A stretch of DNA of 64,000 bases from Salarchaeum japonicum (GTDB lineage Archaea; Halobacteriota; Halobacteria; Halobacteriales; Halobacteriaceae): assembly GCF_020614395.1 (NCBI RefSeq), contig NZ_CP085324.1, positions 2,113,564-2,177,563 on the forward strand, given 5' to 3'. Of this stretch, positions 8,302 to 17,152 are shown piece after piece. How positions within the stretch are numbered: the stretch's first letter is position 1; every line of letters begins with the position of its first letter. Below the pieces are notes generated by a model, which saw nothing but the letters and a program-made list of their open reading frames with translations, did no database searches and was not told the DNA's origin. The position numbers and the translations under genes are program-made.

Positions 8302-8658
8302 CTACTCCGTGCGCACCTCGTAGCGCACACCTTCGCCGCGTTCAGTTTCGTACGTTTCACCAGTGTTCTTGATGCCAACCACGTCGCCGCGGCCGACGTT
8401 CGCCTGGTCGATTTGCCGATCAACCGAGGCGTTACCCCACATCAGCTTCTCCTCACCGGGGCCGAGGCTAAGCCGGTAGACGCGGCTGTTGTACTCCCCG
8501 CAATCCTCCCGGATTTTGCGGAGTTCACCGACGACAGACTCACCGTCTTCGAGGTCGAGCCAGTCATCCGAGTCGTCTCCGAGATCGTCTTCGTCGTAGT
8601 CTCCCTCGACGGGACTCAATGCAGCGAAACCGCCCGAATCGTCCTGGTCAGATGCCAT
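8302..8658 (-). CDS. Small acidic protein before the virion cluster
   Basis: 118 residues. An acidic N-terminal half (EGDYDEDDLGDDSDDWLDLEDGES) is followed by a compact beta-rich part (VVGELRKIREDCGEYNSRVYRLSLG...VGRGDVVGIKNTGETY) that looks like an OB-type fold. OB-fold proteins in this position could bind single-stranded DNA, but I see no decisive motif. First gene after the CTAG-rich gap and only 4 bases upstream of the VP3-like gene. Confidence 0.55.
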   Translation of the reverse strand: MASDQDDSGGFAALSPVEGDYDEDDLGDDSDDWLDLEDGESVVGELRKIREDCGEYNSRVYRLSLGPGEEKLMWGNASVDRQIDQANVGRGDVVGIKNTGETYETERGEGVRYEVRTE

Positions 8659-8727
8659 GACATACTAGGGTACTAGACGTACAGACTAGGTGCTAAGCGT
8701 CCCTCAGTGAAAGTAAAACTCGACACG
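8659..8727 (-). promoter_or_regulatory. CTAG-rich gap before the virion operon
   Basis: CTAG occurs three times in 25 bases (8665, 8673, 8686), part of TACTAG-type direct repeats. The gap separates Rep from the small acidic protein and may hold the promoter or operator of the structural genes, or a Rep recognition site. Confidence 0.4.
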
Positions 8728-10716
8728 CTATGCCCGCGCCTCCTCGATGAGTTCCAGTCCCGACTCGAAGTGTTCCGGCGCAAGACCGGCTTGCGCCAGC
8801 ACACCGAGCGGGTCGAGGGTCGTGTTCACCGCGAGGGTTCGCACGCGCTCGAACGCCTCATCGAGTTCTTGCTGTTCAGCAAACGAGCGCTCTCGAACCA
8901 CCGGGTCGGGGTGCAACAGCGCGACCCACTGCTCCACGGGCAGCGCACCGAGCGTCCAGTCATCGACAACGTTCGCGAGACGCAACTCGCATCCGCAGCT
9001 GCACTCGTCCGGCGTCCCGTCACGCCACGGGTCGAGACTGCGCGCGAGCACGTCACACTCACACAGCACGTAGGTCGCCGGGTCGTTCAAGAACTGCGCG
9101 ACCTCGCCACGTGTTTTCGGAAGAGTAGGAAGCATCAACGGCCGCATATCTACGCCACCACCGCTGGCAGGCCGTTCCTCACCGTCAGATTCGATAATCG
9201 CGTCCATCCGCCAAGACGGGGGCCGCTCTACAGATTCCGTGACTGTTCGGACGCCCCAGTTGGGATCAACGCCCGTTTTCCGTTCCACCGCCTCCGTCGC
9301 TGACGGCCATCGTTCACCGACCGGCTTGTCGAGCCAGTCTTCCTCGTCCTCCTCGAGGCCGTCCACGTCACCAGCACCGTCCGTAACAGGTACCTGCGTA
9401 CCGTGTTCACGGCGTGCAGCGGTCAGCGTCTCGTAGTGCTGGGGAATCTGCCAGGGGCTTCCACAGCAGCCACACTCGTATTCGACGCCGCGACGCGACG
9501 AGCGTACGATACGCTCACCGTGGTTGAGCGTCTGCTTAGCGCGGTCGGACTCGGCTCGTTGTTTGCACGCGTCCGCAGCGATCGCGCTGTTCGCGGTCAT
9601 CGAACGGGTCGCCTTCTGGCTCATCGTGCTCCACTGCGTCGCCGCCCACGCGATGTACGCGGGCGGCCGTTCCAGGAAGTCCTCCTCGGCGCTGCTGATG
9701 TACTCCGCCGCATAGGCACTCCACGACTGCACGTCGTCCTCACCGTCCCACGGGTCGTCGCCTGCGACCCGTCGCACGGAGACCGCATCGTCGCCATGTC
9801 CGCCTTCGCCTGCGAGGTCGCAAACATCGACGTGCTTCTCAACGACCGAACGAAGCTCGTTCTCGAGAACGGTGGTGCAGTCTCCAGCTCCAATCGGGGC
9901 AGCGTCGAGCAGCACCATCACGTGATGGTGACCGTATCCGTGGTTCAGACCACCGCCGGGGTGTGGTTCGCCCTGCTTGTGGTACACCCAATCCGCAACA
10001 CCAAGCGCATCCAGCTTGTTATACAGCGTACGGTAGACACCGTTACTCCACGAGTTGGCTATAGCGCGGTCGTGGTCGGCAGGGCCGACGCGTTCGTCAT
10101 CGGGTTTCGACGAGGCGGAGAGTGTGAGAATCACGCTGTGCGGGTTCTCGTACTCACCGCTCGCCTCCACACCAGTCGGGCGTTCGCCGCCGACCGTTTC
10201 GCGTTCGATGGCCTTGAGACGAGCAATCTCGCGGGCGCAGTAACTCGGTTGCCACGAGTTTTCGAGTTCAATCTCGAACTCGGCGTACTCAGCATCGCCT
10301 TCGTAGCCGCGTGCGAGTCGCCCACGACGCCCGCGAGCGCGTTCGTACCACGCGAGCATCGATGCAATCCCATCGAGCCACGTCGCAGCGTACCGTTCTG
10401 ACACCTCCGTCACAGTCACCGACTTCTCCATCGGACGCAGTGGTTCCGTTTGGGACTCCGTGATGACCTCTTCCGTGACTTCTCCGCGGAGAGTCATTTC
10501 ATTCGACTCAGATAGCGGCACGAGCAGGCGCGAACCGAACTCGTCCCAGACCTCTGCGAGGCGATGCGCCGGGTGCGGTAGCTCCCGGTCTGGGTCAATC
10601 TCGATTTCATCGAGACCCGAATTCTTAATCGCGCGTTTCAGCGCCCGAGACGCATTTGTCGAGTTAGTCTGGTTGGCGGGCCGAGACCGCACCGCAGGGG
10701 GTCCCGAGGTACTCAC
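8728..10716 (-). CDS. rep: HUH-type replication initiator (Rep)
   Basis: 662 residues. A metal-binding HUH-like motif is at about residues 263-270 (HHHVMVLL). About 70 residues later a YAAEY pair supplies the likely catalytic tyrosines (335 and 339). These are the core elements of rolling-circle initiators and match haloarchaeal plasmid and virus Reps. Two Cys-rich sites follow: CGCCG near residue 415 and a CEC...CSCGC cluster near 560-585, probably zinc-binding. The C-terminus (from about 600) is helical. It is the first large gene of the minus-strand module and presumably replicates the excised circular form by nicking one strand. Confidence 0.8.
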   Translation of the reverse strand: MSTSGPPAVRSRPANQTNSTNASRALKRAIKNSGLDEIEIDPDRELPHPAHRLAEVWDEFGSRLLVPLSESNEMTLRGEVTEEVITESQTEPLRPMEKSVTVTEVSERYAATWLDGIASMLAWYERARGRRGRLARGYEGDAEYAEFEIELENSWQPSYCAREIARLKAIERETVGGERPTGVEASGEYENPHSVILTLSASSKPDDERVGPADHDRAIANSWSNGVYRTLYNKLDALGVADWVYHKQGEPHPGGGLNHGYGHHHVMVLLDAAPIGAGDCTTVLENELRSVVEKHVDVCDLAGEGGHGDDAVSVRRVAGDDPWDGEDDVQSWSAYAAEYISSAEEDFLERPPAYIAWAATQWSTMSQKATRSMTANSAIAADACKQRAESDRAKQTLNHGERIVRSSRRGVEYECGCCGSPWQIPQHYETLTAARREHGTQVPVTDGAGDVDGLEEDEEDWLDKPVGERWPSATEAVERKTGVDPNWGVRTVTESVERPPSWRMDAIIESDGEERPASGGGVDMRPLMLPTLPKTRGEVAQFLNDPATYVLCECDVLARSLDPWRDGTPDECSCGCELRLANVVDDWTLGALPVEQWVALLHPDPVVRERSFAEQQELDEAFERVRTLAVNTTLDPLGVLAQAGLAPEHFESGLELIEEARA

Positions 10717-10921
10717 AGCACCACCCCAGCAACAGCTACACGCACAGCCGCTCCGTTCCGGAACGAGGACGGTCGCCTTCGGCTCCCTGTGTTCCGGGCG
10801 CGTCGGCGCCGGTCGCTACGCTCCCGGCGTCGCCGTGCCGGGCTTTCACCCGTCCTCCACTCCGCTACAGAGTACTCAGACGGGAACCCGCATCCCCGCC
10901 GTTGGCGGTGGGCAGGTCCGG
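10717..10921. other. Non-coding gap upstream of rep
   Basis: About 205 bases rich in short inverted repeats, for example CCCGCC-GTT-GGCGG around 10895. A basic, low-complexity frame crosses it but does not look like a protein. Candidate location of the rep promoter or the double-strand origin nicked by Rep. Confidence 0.4.
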
Positions 10922-11122
10922 TCACGCTTCAGCGAGACCCACACGCGTCGCCCAGCGGAGATCGGGTTCGATCTGGTCAACCGGCTCACCGCGCTCGAGC
11001 ACGGGAACCGAGTGACAGCCGCGGCACTCGCGGTAGCGAGTGCAGCTGTCCGTCACCGGGTTGAAGCAGACCTCGTGACAGGAGTGGCAATGATAGAGGA
11101 GCCACGAAGCGAAATCCGACAC
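10922..11122 (-). CDS. Small CxxC zinc-finger protein
   Basis: 66 residues from a GTG start. Two knuckles, CHSC and CRGC, are separated by about 20 residues and should hold one zinc ion. Between them sit CFNPVTDSC and a Tyr/Arg segment. The rest is short and acidic. Small zinc-finger proteins of this kind are common in haloviruses and usually have unknown, possibly DNA-binding, roles. It lies upstream of rep on the same strand. Confidence 0.55.
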   Translation of the reverse strand: MSDFASWLLYHCHSCHEVCFNPVTDSCTRYRECRGCHSVPVLERGEPVDQIEPDLRWATRVGLAEA

Positions 11123-11296
11123 TACGCACCACCCCGGTTTGCGAACGTCAGGCCACGACGGCGTGGGGGCGCGTTCAGGAGGTTGTTTGTGTCGTTATTT
11201 GACGGTGGGCAGAAACCAGAGACGCGGCCGTTCGGGGCCGTTACGCTACGCTGAGAGGTGTTTTGGGTTTGTATCCAGAACGAGCCGCTACGGTAC

Positions 11297-11368
11297 GGGC
11301 TCGACGGGATTTGAACCCGCGGCATCTTGGTCCGGAACCAAGTGCTCTGTCCACTGAGCTACGAGCCC
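11297..11368 (-). tRNA. tRNA-Arg (anticodon CCG)
   Basis: On the minus strand it starts GGGCTCGTAGCTCAG. The anticodon stem CTTGG/CCAAG encloses TTCCGGA, giving anticodon CCG. The T arm is CGGGTTCAAATCCCG and the acceptor closes with CGAGCCC. It is intact and serves as the integration site: its last 20-22 bases are repeated at the far end of the provirus. Confidence 0.95.
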
Positions 11369-11447
11369 TCACGTTCGCTAGCGGTGTTGCGGCTTTAACG
11401 CTTCTGGAATGGGTAGGTCGAAGGGGCCGCGGGCGGAAACCGAGGGT

Positions 11448-11783
11448 ATGGAGGTCGTTCACGGCCGGGAGGTGTACGGAGTGGGTGTGGGGCCGGAGAC
11501 GCGGTGTGCGCACTACGATTCCGCCGTGGACGTGATTGCGATTCGGTTCGCGTGTTGCGGGGAGTACTATCCGTGTTACGAGTGCCACGAGTCGGTGGCC
11601 GACCACGAGGCGGCGGTGTGGGAGGACGCGTCGGCGCGCGCGGTGCTCTGCGGGGTGTGCGGGCGGGAGTTGACGGTGGGCGAGTATCTCGATTGCGAGA
11701 ACACGTGTCCCGGCTGTGGGGCGGCGTTCAATCCGGGGTGTCGCCGGCACTACGACCGGTACTTCGCGGCGGACGTACGCTAG
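11448..11783 (+). CDS. CHY-type zinc finger protein
   Basis: 111 residues from the ATG at 11448; an upstream in-frame ATG at 11409 would add 13 residues. It starts with EVVHGREVYGVGVG and carries the CHY signature (TRCAHYDSAVDVIAIRFACCGEYYPCYECH), followed by further zinc pairs CGVCGREL, CENTCPGCG and CRRHYDRYF. CHY zinc fingers bind several zinc ions; the cellular role in archaea is unknown. It is the first host gene beyond the integration site and overlaps the convergent MATE gene by 4 bases. Confidence 0.85.
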   Translation: MEVVHGREVYGVGVGPETRCAHYDSAVDVIAIRFACCGEYYPCYECHESVADHEAAVWEDASARAVLCGVCGRELTVGEYLDCENTCPGCGAAFNPGCRRHYDRYFAADVR

Positions 11784-13240
11784 GCGTCCGAGGAGTCGGG
11801 GCTGGGGCCGGAACCGGGGCCGGAGCCGTCGTCGGGGCCGTCGTCGGGGCCGTCGTCGATGACGGTTCGCTTCCAGGTGCCGCGGAGGAACCACGCGACG
11901 CCGACGATTGCGCCGAGGACGTTCCCGCACATCATGCCGAGCCAGATGCCGGTCGCGCCCATGTCGAGGACGAACACGAGGAGGTAGACGGTGGCGACGC
12001 GGCCGAGCCAGAGCGTCACCATCGAAATCGCCATCGCGGTCTTGGTGCTTCCCGCGCCGCGGAACGCGCCGAGGACGACCTGGAGGACGCCGATGAACAC
12101 GAACTCGATGGCGCGGATGCGGACGTACTCGCTCCCGAACGCGATGGTGGCTTCGGCGTTCTCGACGCCGGGTTCGATGAAGACGGAGACGATCGGGCGC
12201 GGGAAGAGCGCGGCGACGACCGCGATGCAGAACAGGACGGCGGCGGCGACTTTCGCGGCGAGCCAGACGGCGCGCTCGGCGCGCTCAGCCTGGTTCGCGC
12301 CGAGGTTCTGGCCGACCATCGTGTTCGTCGCGCGGCCGAGCCCCATCGCGGGGAGGAAGACGAGGCTGACGAGGCGGTTCCCGAGGCCGAACGCGGCGAC
12401 CACGGCGGGGCCGAAGGACGCGACCATCGCGGTCAGGGAAATCATCGCGAGCGCACTCGTGGACTGCTCGGCGGCGCTCGGCGTGCCGACGCGCACGATT
12501 TTCGACACGAACCCGAGGTCGGGGTAGAAGTCGGCGAGCGCGACGTCCGGGCCGGCGTCCGTGAAGAAGAGGACGTACGCGCCCATGATGGCGGCGACGA
12601 ACCGCGCGAAGATTGTGGCGATAGCGGCTCCGACGATACCCATCTCGGGGAACACCCACCAGCCGAAGATGAGGAAGGGGTCGAGGACGACGTTAATGGC
12701 GACGCTGACGAACATCACGCGCATCGGCGTGCGGGTGTTCCCGTACCCCCGCATCAGACTGGAGAACACGAAGAACCCGAAGAGGGCGGGCATCCCGAGG
12801 AAGAACACCTCCATGTAGTCGGCGGCCAGCGGGATGACGACCGCGGCGGTCTCGGCGTCCGCGGGGAGCAGGGAGAGCATGTCCCGCGTGATGAAGTGGC
12901 CGACGACGCCGAAGACGGCGGCGAGCGAGCAGACGAACCCCATGGTCTGCGCGGCGACCTTCCCCGCCGACCCCTCGCTCTTCGCGCCCGTGTACTGCGC
13001 GACGAGAATCGAGCCGGCGGTGGTGAACCCGCCGCCGACCGAGATGAGGAAGAAGATGAGGGGGAAGGCGAGGCTGAGGGCGGCGACGGCGTTCGACGAC
13101 AGCCTCCCGAGCCAGAAGGTGTCGGCGAGGTTGTACGCCACCTGGAGGAGCTGAATGACGACCATCGGCCAGGCGAGCGCCAGCATCGGCCGAATCAGGT
13201 CGCCTTCCGTGATACTACTCTCGACGCGGGGCTCTGACAC
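11780..13240 (-). CDS. MATE family multidrug/metabolite exporter
   Basis: 486 residues with about 12 TM helices in two related halves. Typical MATE segments are present (LALAWPMVVIQLLQVAYNLADTFWLGRL at the N-terminus; VGTPSAAEQS and VGQNLGANQ in the second half). It is a sodium- or proton-coupled exporter in the cytoplasmic membrane; the substrate cannot be told from sequence. GTG start. The C-terminus is a run of Asp/Gly/Pro repeats (DDGPDDGPDDG), which is probably disordered. Confidence 0.9.
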   Translation of the reverse strand: MSEPRVESSITEGDLIRPMLALAWPMVVIQLLQVAYNLADTFWLGRLSSNAVAALSLAFPLIFFLISVGGGFTTAGSILVAQYTGAKSEGSAGKVAAQTMGFVCSLAAVFGVVGHFITRDMLSLLPADAETAAVVIPLAADYMEVFFLGMPALFGFFVFSSLMRGYGNTRTPMRVMFVSVAINVVLDPFLIFGWWVFPEMGIVGAAIATIFARFVAAIMGAYVLFFTDAGPDVALADFYPDLGFVSKIVRVGTPSAAEQSTSALAMISLTAMVASFGPAVVAAFGLGNRLVSLVFLPAMGLGRATNTMVGQNLGANQAERAERAVWLAAKVAAAVLFCIAVVAALFPRPIVSVFIEPGVENAEATIAFGSEYVRIRAIEFVFIGVLQVVLGAFRGAGSTKTAMAISMVTLWLGRVATVYLLVFVLDMGATGIWLGMMCGNVLGAIVGVAWFLRGTWKRTVIDDGPDDGPDDGSGPGSGPSPDSSDA

Positions 13241-13362
13241 TACCCGAGACTAGCTACGAATCGAAATGAGCGCTTCGACTTCAGCGCCGCGACGATACGG
13301 CCGCACCGACGGAACGGTCGGGCGCGGGCGAACGTTTTGGTGTCGGCGCGCGAATCCCCGGT

Positions 13363-13962
13363 ATGGACAGAGAGCGCATCCAGACCGTGTCCGTCCTCGT
13401 CTACGACGGATTCGACGAACTCGACGCCGTCGCGCCCTACGAGGTGTTCGCGAACGCCGGCCTCGACGCCAGCATCGTCAGCCCGCACGGCGCGTCGGTC
13501 GTGGAAGCCAGCCACGGCCTCCGCGTCGAAACCGACCCCGACCACGACCAGCCCGACCTCGTGCTCGCGCCCGGCGGCGGCTGGAACGACCGCGACCGAC
13601 CGGGCGCGTGGACGGAGTACGAGGACGACACCATCCCCCAGTACCTCGCCGACGCCCACGAATCCGGCGCGACCGTCGCCGGCGTCTGCACCGGCGGCAT
13701 GCTCCTCGCGCAAGCCGGCCTCCTCGACGACCGCCCCGCCACCACACACCACACCGCCACCGCCGACCTCGAAGACGCCGGCGCACGCCTCGCCGACGCA
13801 CGCGTCGTCGACTGCGGCGACGTCCTCACCGCCGCCGGCGTCACCTCCGGCCTCGACCTCGCCTTCCAGCTCGTCGAAACCATCCGCAGCCAAGACGTCG
13901 CCACCGACGTCAAACGAGAAATGGAGTACGAACCCCGCGGCAAAACCCTCGTCGCGCGCTAA
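13363..13962 (+). CDS. DJ-1/PfpI family protein
   Basis: 199 residues. Flavodoxin-like class I glutamine-amidotransferase fold: VSVLVYDGFDELDAVAPYEVF at the start carries the conserved Glu, and the nucleophile-elbow Cys is at 109 in VAGVCTGGMLLAQAGLL. A TTHHTA segment follows. Members act as glyoxalases, chaperones or amidases, and the precise activity cannot be assigned. Monocistronic. Confidence 0.85.
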   Translation: MDRERIQTVSVLVYDGFDELDAVAPYEVFANAGLDASIVSPHGASVVEASHGLRVETDPDHDQPDLVLAPGGGWNDRDRPGAWTEYEDDTIPQYLADAHESGATVAGVCTGGMLLAQAGLLDDRPATTHHTATADLEDAGARLADARVVDCGDVLTAAGVTSGLDLAFQLVETIRSQDVATDVKREMEYEPRGKTLVAR

Positions 13963-14223
13963 CAGCCCCCAGTCTGGCGCTCACTCGCTGCGAACCACGT
14001 CGGCTCGCGGCTACCGCCGCTCGCTATTTCGTGCCTCACGCCTCACTCCGTTCAGCGTTCGGCTGTATCGTGGTTCTCGCTCGTTCGCTTCGCTCACTCG
14101 CTGCGAACCACGTCGGCTCACGGGTCGCATCCGCTCCCCGTTCGCGTATTCCGTGGCGCTCACTTCGTTCGCGCCACGACGGCTCGCGCCTCGTCACACT
14201 CAGCGCTCGCTAGTCCGTCGCCC
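13963..14223. other. Repetitive non-coding gap
   Basis: No gene. It is built of short repeats of the kind TCACTCGCTGCGAACCACGT, seen twice (near 13980 and 14095), each followed by CGGCTC. It lies between the convergent DJ-1 and gnd genes. Possibly degraded repeats or a termination zone. Confidence 0.5.
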
Positions 14224-15129
14224 TCACTCGCTTCGCTCGTTGCGGGCGACTTCGTGCCGCCCGAACCCGTACCGCAATCGATTCGCGAGGCGGCGGGAGA
14301 ACCGGCCGTCGCTCCGGGAGTCGAAGCGTTCGGCGAGCGCCTGGTAGATGAGGGGAACGGGGACTTCCTGGCGGAGGGCTTCCTGCACGGTCCAGGTGCC
14401 CGTGCTTCCGCCTTCGACGCGGTCCGCCACGTCGCCGAGGTCGTTTCCTTCCTCGCGGAAGGCTTCCTCGCAGAGTTCGAGGAGCCAGCTTCGGATGACC
14501 GCGCCGTTGTTCCACGTGCGAGAGACTTTTTCGAGGTCGAGGTCGTACCGGCCGTTCGCGAGGAGTTCGAACCCTTCGCCGTAGGCCTGCATGAGCGCGT
14601 ACTCGACGCCGTTGTGCACCATCTTCACGTAGTGGCCGCTCCCGGTGTCGCCCATGTGGTCGTGGCCGTCGGGGCCGGTGGCGACGGCGTCGAAGACGGG
14701 CGCGAGTTCGTCGTACGCCCACTCGGGGCCGCCGACCATCAGGCTGAAGCCGAGTTCCGCGCCCGCGGGGCCGCCCGAGGTGCCGCAGTCGAGGTAGGCG
14801 GCGGGGCAGAACTCCGCGCGCCGAATCGAGTCCTCGAAGTAGGAGTTCCCGCCGTCCACCACGATATCCTCCGACTCAAGATGGGGTTCGAGGTCGTCGA
14901 GCGCGGCGTCCACGGGGTCGCCCGCGGGCACCATCATCCAGATGCGTTTCTCCTCGCCGAGGGTCTCCGCGAGTTCGTCGATGGAGTGCGCGGGCGTCGC
15001 GCCGGCGTCAGCCGCCGATTCGACCGCGTCCTCGTCGATGTCGAACGCGACCACGTCGATGCCCGCGTCCAGGCATCGGTCTACCACGATTCGCCCCATC
15101 CGTCCGAGGCCGAGCACGCCGAGTTCCAT
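14224..15129 (-). CDS. gnd: 6-phosphogluconate dehydrogenase (short archaeal type)
   Basis: Oxidative decarboxylation of 6-phosphogluconate to ribulose 5-phosphate. It has 301 residues, the short form rather than the 470-residue bacterial form. An N-terminal Rossmann fold (LGVLGLGRMGRIVVDRC) is followed by GTSGGPAGAELG in the substrate site. The helical domain contains HYVKMVHNGVEYALMQAYGEG. In haloarchaea this enzyme supports the oxidative pentose phosphate route to pentoses and NADPH. Confidence 0.9.
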   Translation of the reverse strand: MELGVLGLGRMGRIVVDRCLDAGIDVVAFDIDEDAVESAADAGATPAHSIDELAETLGEEKRIWMMVPAGDPVDAALDDLEPHLESEDIVVDGGNSYFEDSIRRAEFCPAAYLDCGTSGGPAGAELGFSLMVGGPEWAYDELAPVFDAVATGPDGHDHMGDTGSGHYVKMVHNGVEYALMQAYGEGFELLANGRYDLDLEKVSRTWNNGAVIRSWLLELCEEAFREEGNDLGDVADRVEGGSTGTWTVQEALRQEVPVPLIYQALAERFDSRSDGRFSRRLANRLRYGFGRHEVARNERSE

Positions 15130-15167
15130 GTAGGAAGGGAGTGCTCCGCCCTCTTAGCGGTGGGTGA

Positions 15168-17102
15168 TTAGGTCTCGATGTCGAGTTCTTGTTTGAGGCG
15201 GTCGCGGTCGCCGGTCTGGGCGTTCCAGAGCGCCGCGTACACGCCGTCGGCGTCGAGGAGTTCCTGGTGCGTGCCGCGCTCCGCGACCTCGCCGGCTTCC
15301 ACGACGAGAATCTGGTCGGCGTTCTTCACCGTGGAGAGCCGGTGCGCGATGCTGAACGTCGTGCGGTCTTCGCTCAGGCGGTCGAGACTGCGCTGGATGA
15401 GGAACTCGGTCTCGGTGTCCACCGCGGACGTGGCTTCGTCCAGAATCAATATCTCGGGGTCTTGGAGGACGGTGCGGGCGATGCTGACGCGCTGGCGCTG
15501 GCCGCCGGAGAGCTTCACGCCCCGCTCGCCGACCCGGGTGTCGTAGCCGTTCGGCATCTCCGTGATGAACTGGTGGGCTTCCGCGGCCTTCGCGGCCTCC
15601 ACCACGTCCTCGCGGTCGGCGTCGAACTCGCCGTACTTGATGTTCTCCGCGATGGTGCCGTCGAACAGGAAGGTGTCCTGGCCGACGTACCCGATAGCGC
15701 CGCGCAAACTTTCGAGGGTCACGTCCCGGATGTCGTGGCCGTCCACGCGGATTTCGCCGCCGTCCACGTCGTACAGCCGCAGCAGGAGTTTCAGAATCGT
15801 GGACTTCCCCGCGCCCGTCGGCCCGACGAGCGCGGTGGTCTCGCCGGGGTCGGCGTCGAAGCTCACGCCGTCGAGAATCACGTCCTCGTCGGCGAGCGGG
15901 TCGGGGGTGTCGTCGTCGGGGTCGCCGTAGGGGTCGCTCTCGTAGCCGAACGTCACGTCGTCGTACTCGACGCGGCCCTCGACGGGCGAGATGTCGGTGG
16001 CGTCCGCGTCGTCCTGAATGCGGACGGGGATGTCGCGCAGGCCGAACACGCGCTCCGAGGACGCCTTCGCGTTCTCGTACTGGTCGACGATGTTCGACAC
16101 CTCGGCGAGCGGCGTGACGAACCGCTGGGTGAGCAGGATGAACGTCACGAACTCGCCCGTGGAGAGCGTGCCGGAGAAGAACAGCGGCGGCCCCTGAAAG
16201 AGCCAGATGCCGCCGACGACGAAGGTCACTGCAAAGGAGAGGCCGGCGAGCAGTTCCATGCCCGGCCGGTAGAGGTAGTTGAGCTTCAGGACGCTCATCG
16301 TGTCCCGGAAGAAACTGTAGGAGGCGTCGCGGACGCGCCCGGTCTCGTAGGACTCCGTGTTCGAGGTCTTCACGAGTTCGACGCCCGACAGGGCGTTCTC
16401 CAATCGGGTGTTGAGGTCGCCGATGCTCTGGCGCTGGGCGACGTACCGGGGTTCGACCGTCCGCATGAACCAGAGGGTGAGGACGACGATGAGGGGGATG
16501 GCGGCGAGCGTCACGATTGCGAGCTGCCAGTTCATCCAGAGCATGATACCGGCGATGCCGACGACCATCACGGCGAGCCGCGCGGTGTTCTGGAGGGCGT
16601 TGTCGAGGAAGACTTCGAGATTGCTCGCGTCGTTGTTCAGGACGGACATGACCTCTCCCGTCTGTTTGTCGTCGAAGAACGTCATGTCGAGGCGCTGCAT
16701 CTTCTCGAAGGAGTCGGTGCGCACGGCGTGCATCACGCGGTGCGCGAACAGGTTCGCCGCCACGCCGTACAGCCACGTGAACACCGCCGTCACGAAGAAC
16801 GCGACGACGATGGCCACCGCGGCGAACTGGAACTGCGCCGCGTCGGGCGCGGTCGCGGGCAGCCACGACGCGGGCACCACGGGGAGCGAGAACGCCGAAT
16901 CCCCCGTGAACACGCTGTCGATAGCCGCACCCAGCAAGAGCGGGGGCAGGAGGCTCGCGGCGCGCGCGACGACGTTCGCCGCCATCCCGCCCGCGAAGTA
17001 CTTCCACTCCGGCACACCGTACTCCGAGAACAACCGATAGAGCGGTCGTTCGACGCGGTCGCGGTACGTGTCGAACACGCTCTCCTCCTCCGGCGTAGAC
17101 AT
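15168..17102 (-). CDS. ABC exporter with fused membrane and ATPase domains
   Basis: 644 residues, a half-transporter that should dimerise. Residues 1 to about 345 form the six-helix type I exporter domain. The remainder is the nucleotide-binding domain with Walker A GPTGAGKS, signature LSGGQRQR, Walker B ILILDEATS and the switch His in SIAHRLSTV. An insertion rich in Asp/Pro (SDPYGDPDDDTPDPLADED) lies at the start of the ATPase domain, a typical halophilic loop. Substrate unknown (lipid, drug or peptide). Confidence 0.9.
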   Translation of the reverse strand: MSTPEEESVFDTYRDRVERPLYRLFSEYGVPEWKYFAGGMAANVVARAASLLPPLLLGAAIDSVFTGDSAFSLPVVPASWLPATAPDAAQFQFAAVAIVVAFFVTAVFTWLYGVAANLFAHRVMHAVRTDSFEKMQRLDMTFFDDKQTGEVMSVLNNDASNLEVFLDNALQNTARLAVMVVGIAGIMLWMNWQLAIVTLAAIPLIVVLTLWFMRTVEPRYVAQRQSIGDLNTRLENALSGVELVKTSNTESYETGRVRDASYSFFRDTMSVLKLNYLYRPGMELLAGLSFAVTFVVGGIWLFQGPPLFFSGTLSTGEFVTFILLTQRFVTPLAEVSNIVDQYENAKASSERVFGLRDIPVRIQDDADATDISPVEGRVEYDDVTFGYESDPYGDPDDDTPDPLADEDVILDGVSFDADPGETTALVGPTGAGKSTILKLLLRLYDVDGGEIRVDGHDIRDVTLESLRGAIGYVGQDTFLFDGTIAENIKYGEFDADREDVVEAAKAAEAHQFITEMPNGYDTRVGERGVKLSGGQRQRVSIARTVLQDPEILILDEATSAVDTETEFLIQRSLDRLSEDRTTFSIAHRLSTVKNADQILVVEAGEVAERGTHQELLDADGVYAALWNAQTGDRDRLKQELDIET

Positions 17103-17152
17103 CTACCCGTACGTCGAGAAGCAGGGGGATGAGGGCTGTGGTAGCGGCCAGC

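Larger units (their letters stand above)
267..11316. mobile_element. Pleolipovirus-like provirus integrated in tRNA-Arg(CCG)
   Basis: A 22-bp direct repeat (267-288 and 11295-11316) lies at the left edge and at the 3' end of an intact tRNA-Arg. A SNJ2-type integrase is the outermost gene. Inside is the gene order typical of pleolipoviruses: a HUH-type Rep, a small membrane protein with several TM segments (VP3-like), a large signal-peptide spike with a C-terminal anchor (VP4-like), two further membrane proteins (ORF6- and ORF7-like) and a P-loop ATPase (VP8-like). Betapleolipovirus SNJ2 is the best known relative in lifestyle. Assignment rests on architecture and motifs, not on a search. The left boundary could instead be the 13-bp copy at 375-387, which is nearer to the integrase. 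All reading frames look intact, so the element may still be able to excise. Confidence 0.8.

Noticed and set aside
10713-10925. A 70-residue Arg-rich minus-strand frame upstream of rep
   Set aside because: It is composed of low-complexity Arg/Ser sequence, unlike the acidic proteins around it. The gap is more likely regulatory.
11122-11325. A 67-residue minus-strand frame reading through tRNA-Arg
   Set aside because: It includes the tRNA 3' half and has no protein-like features.
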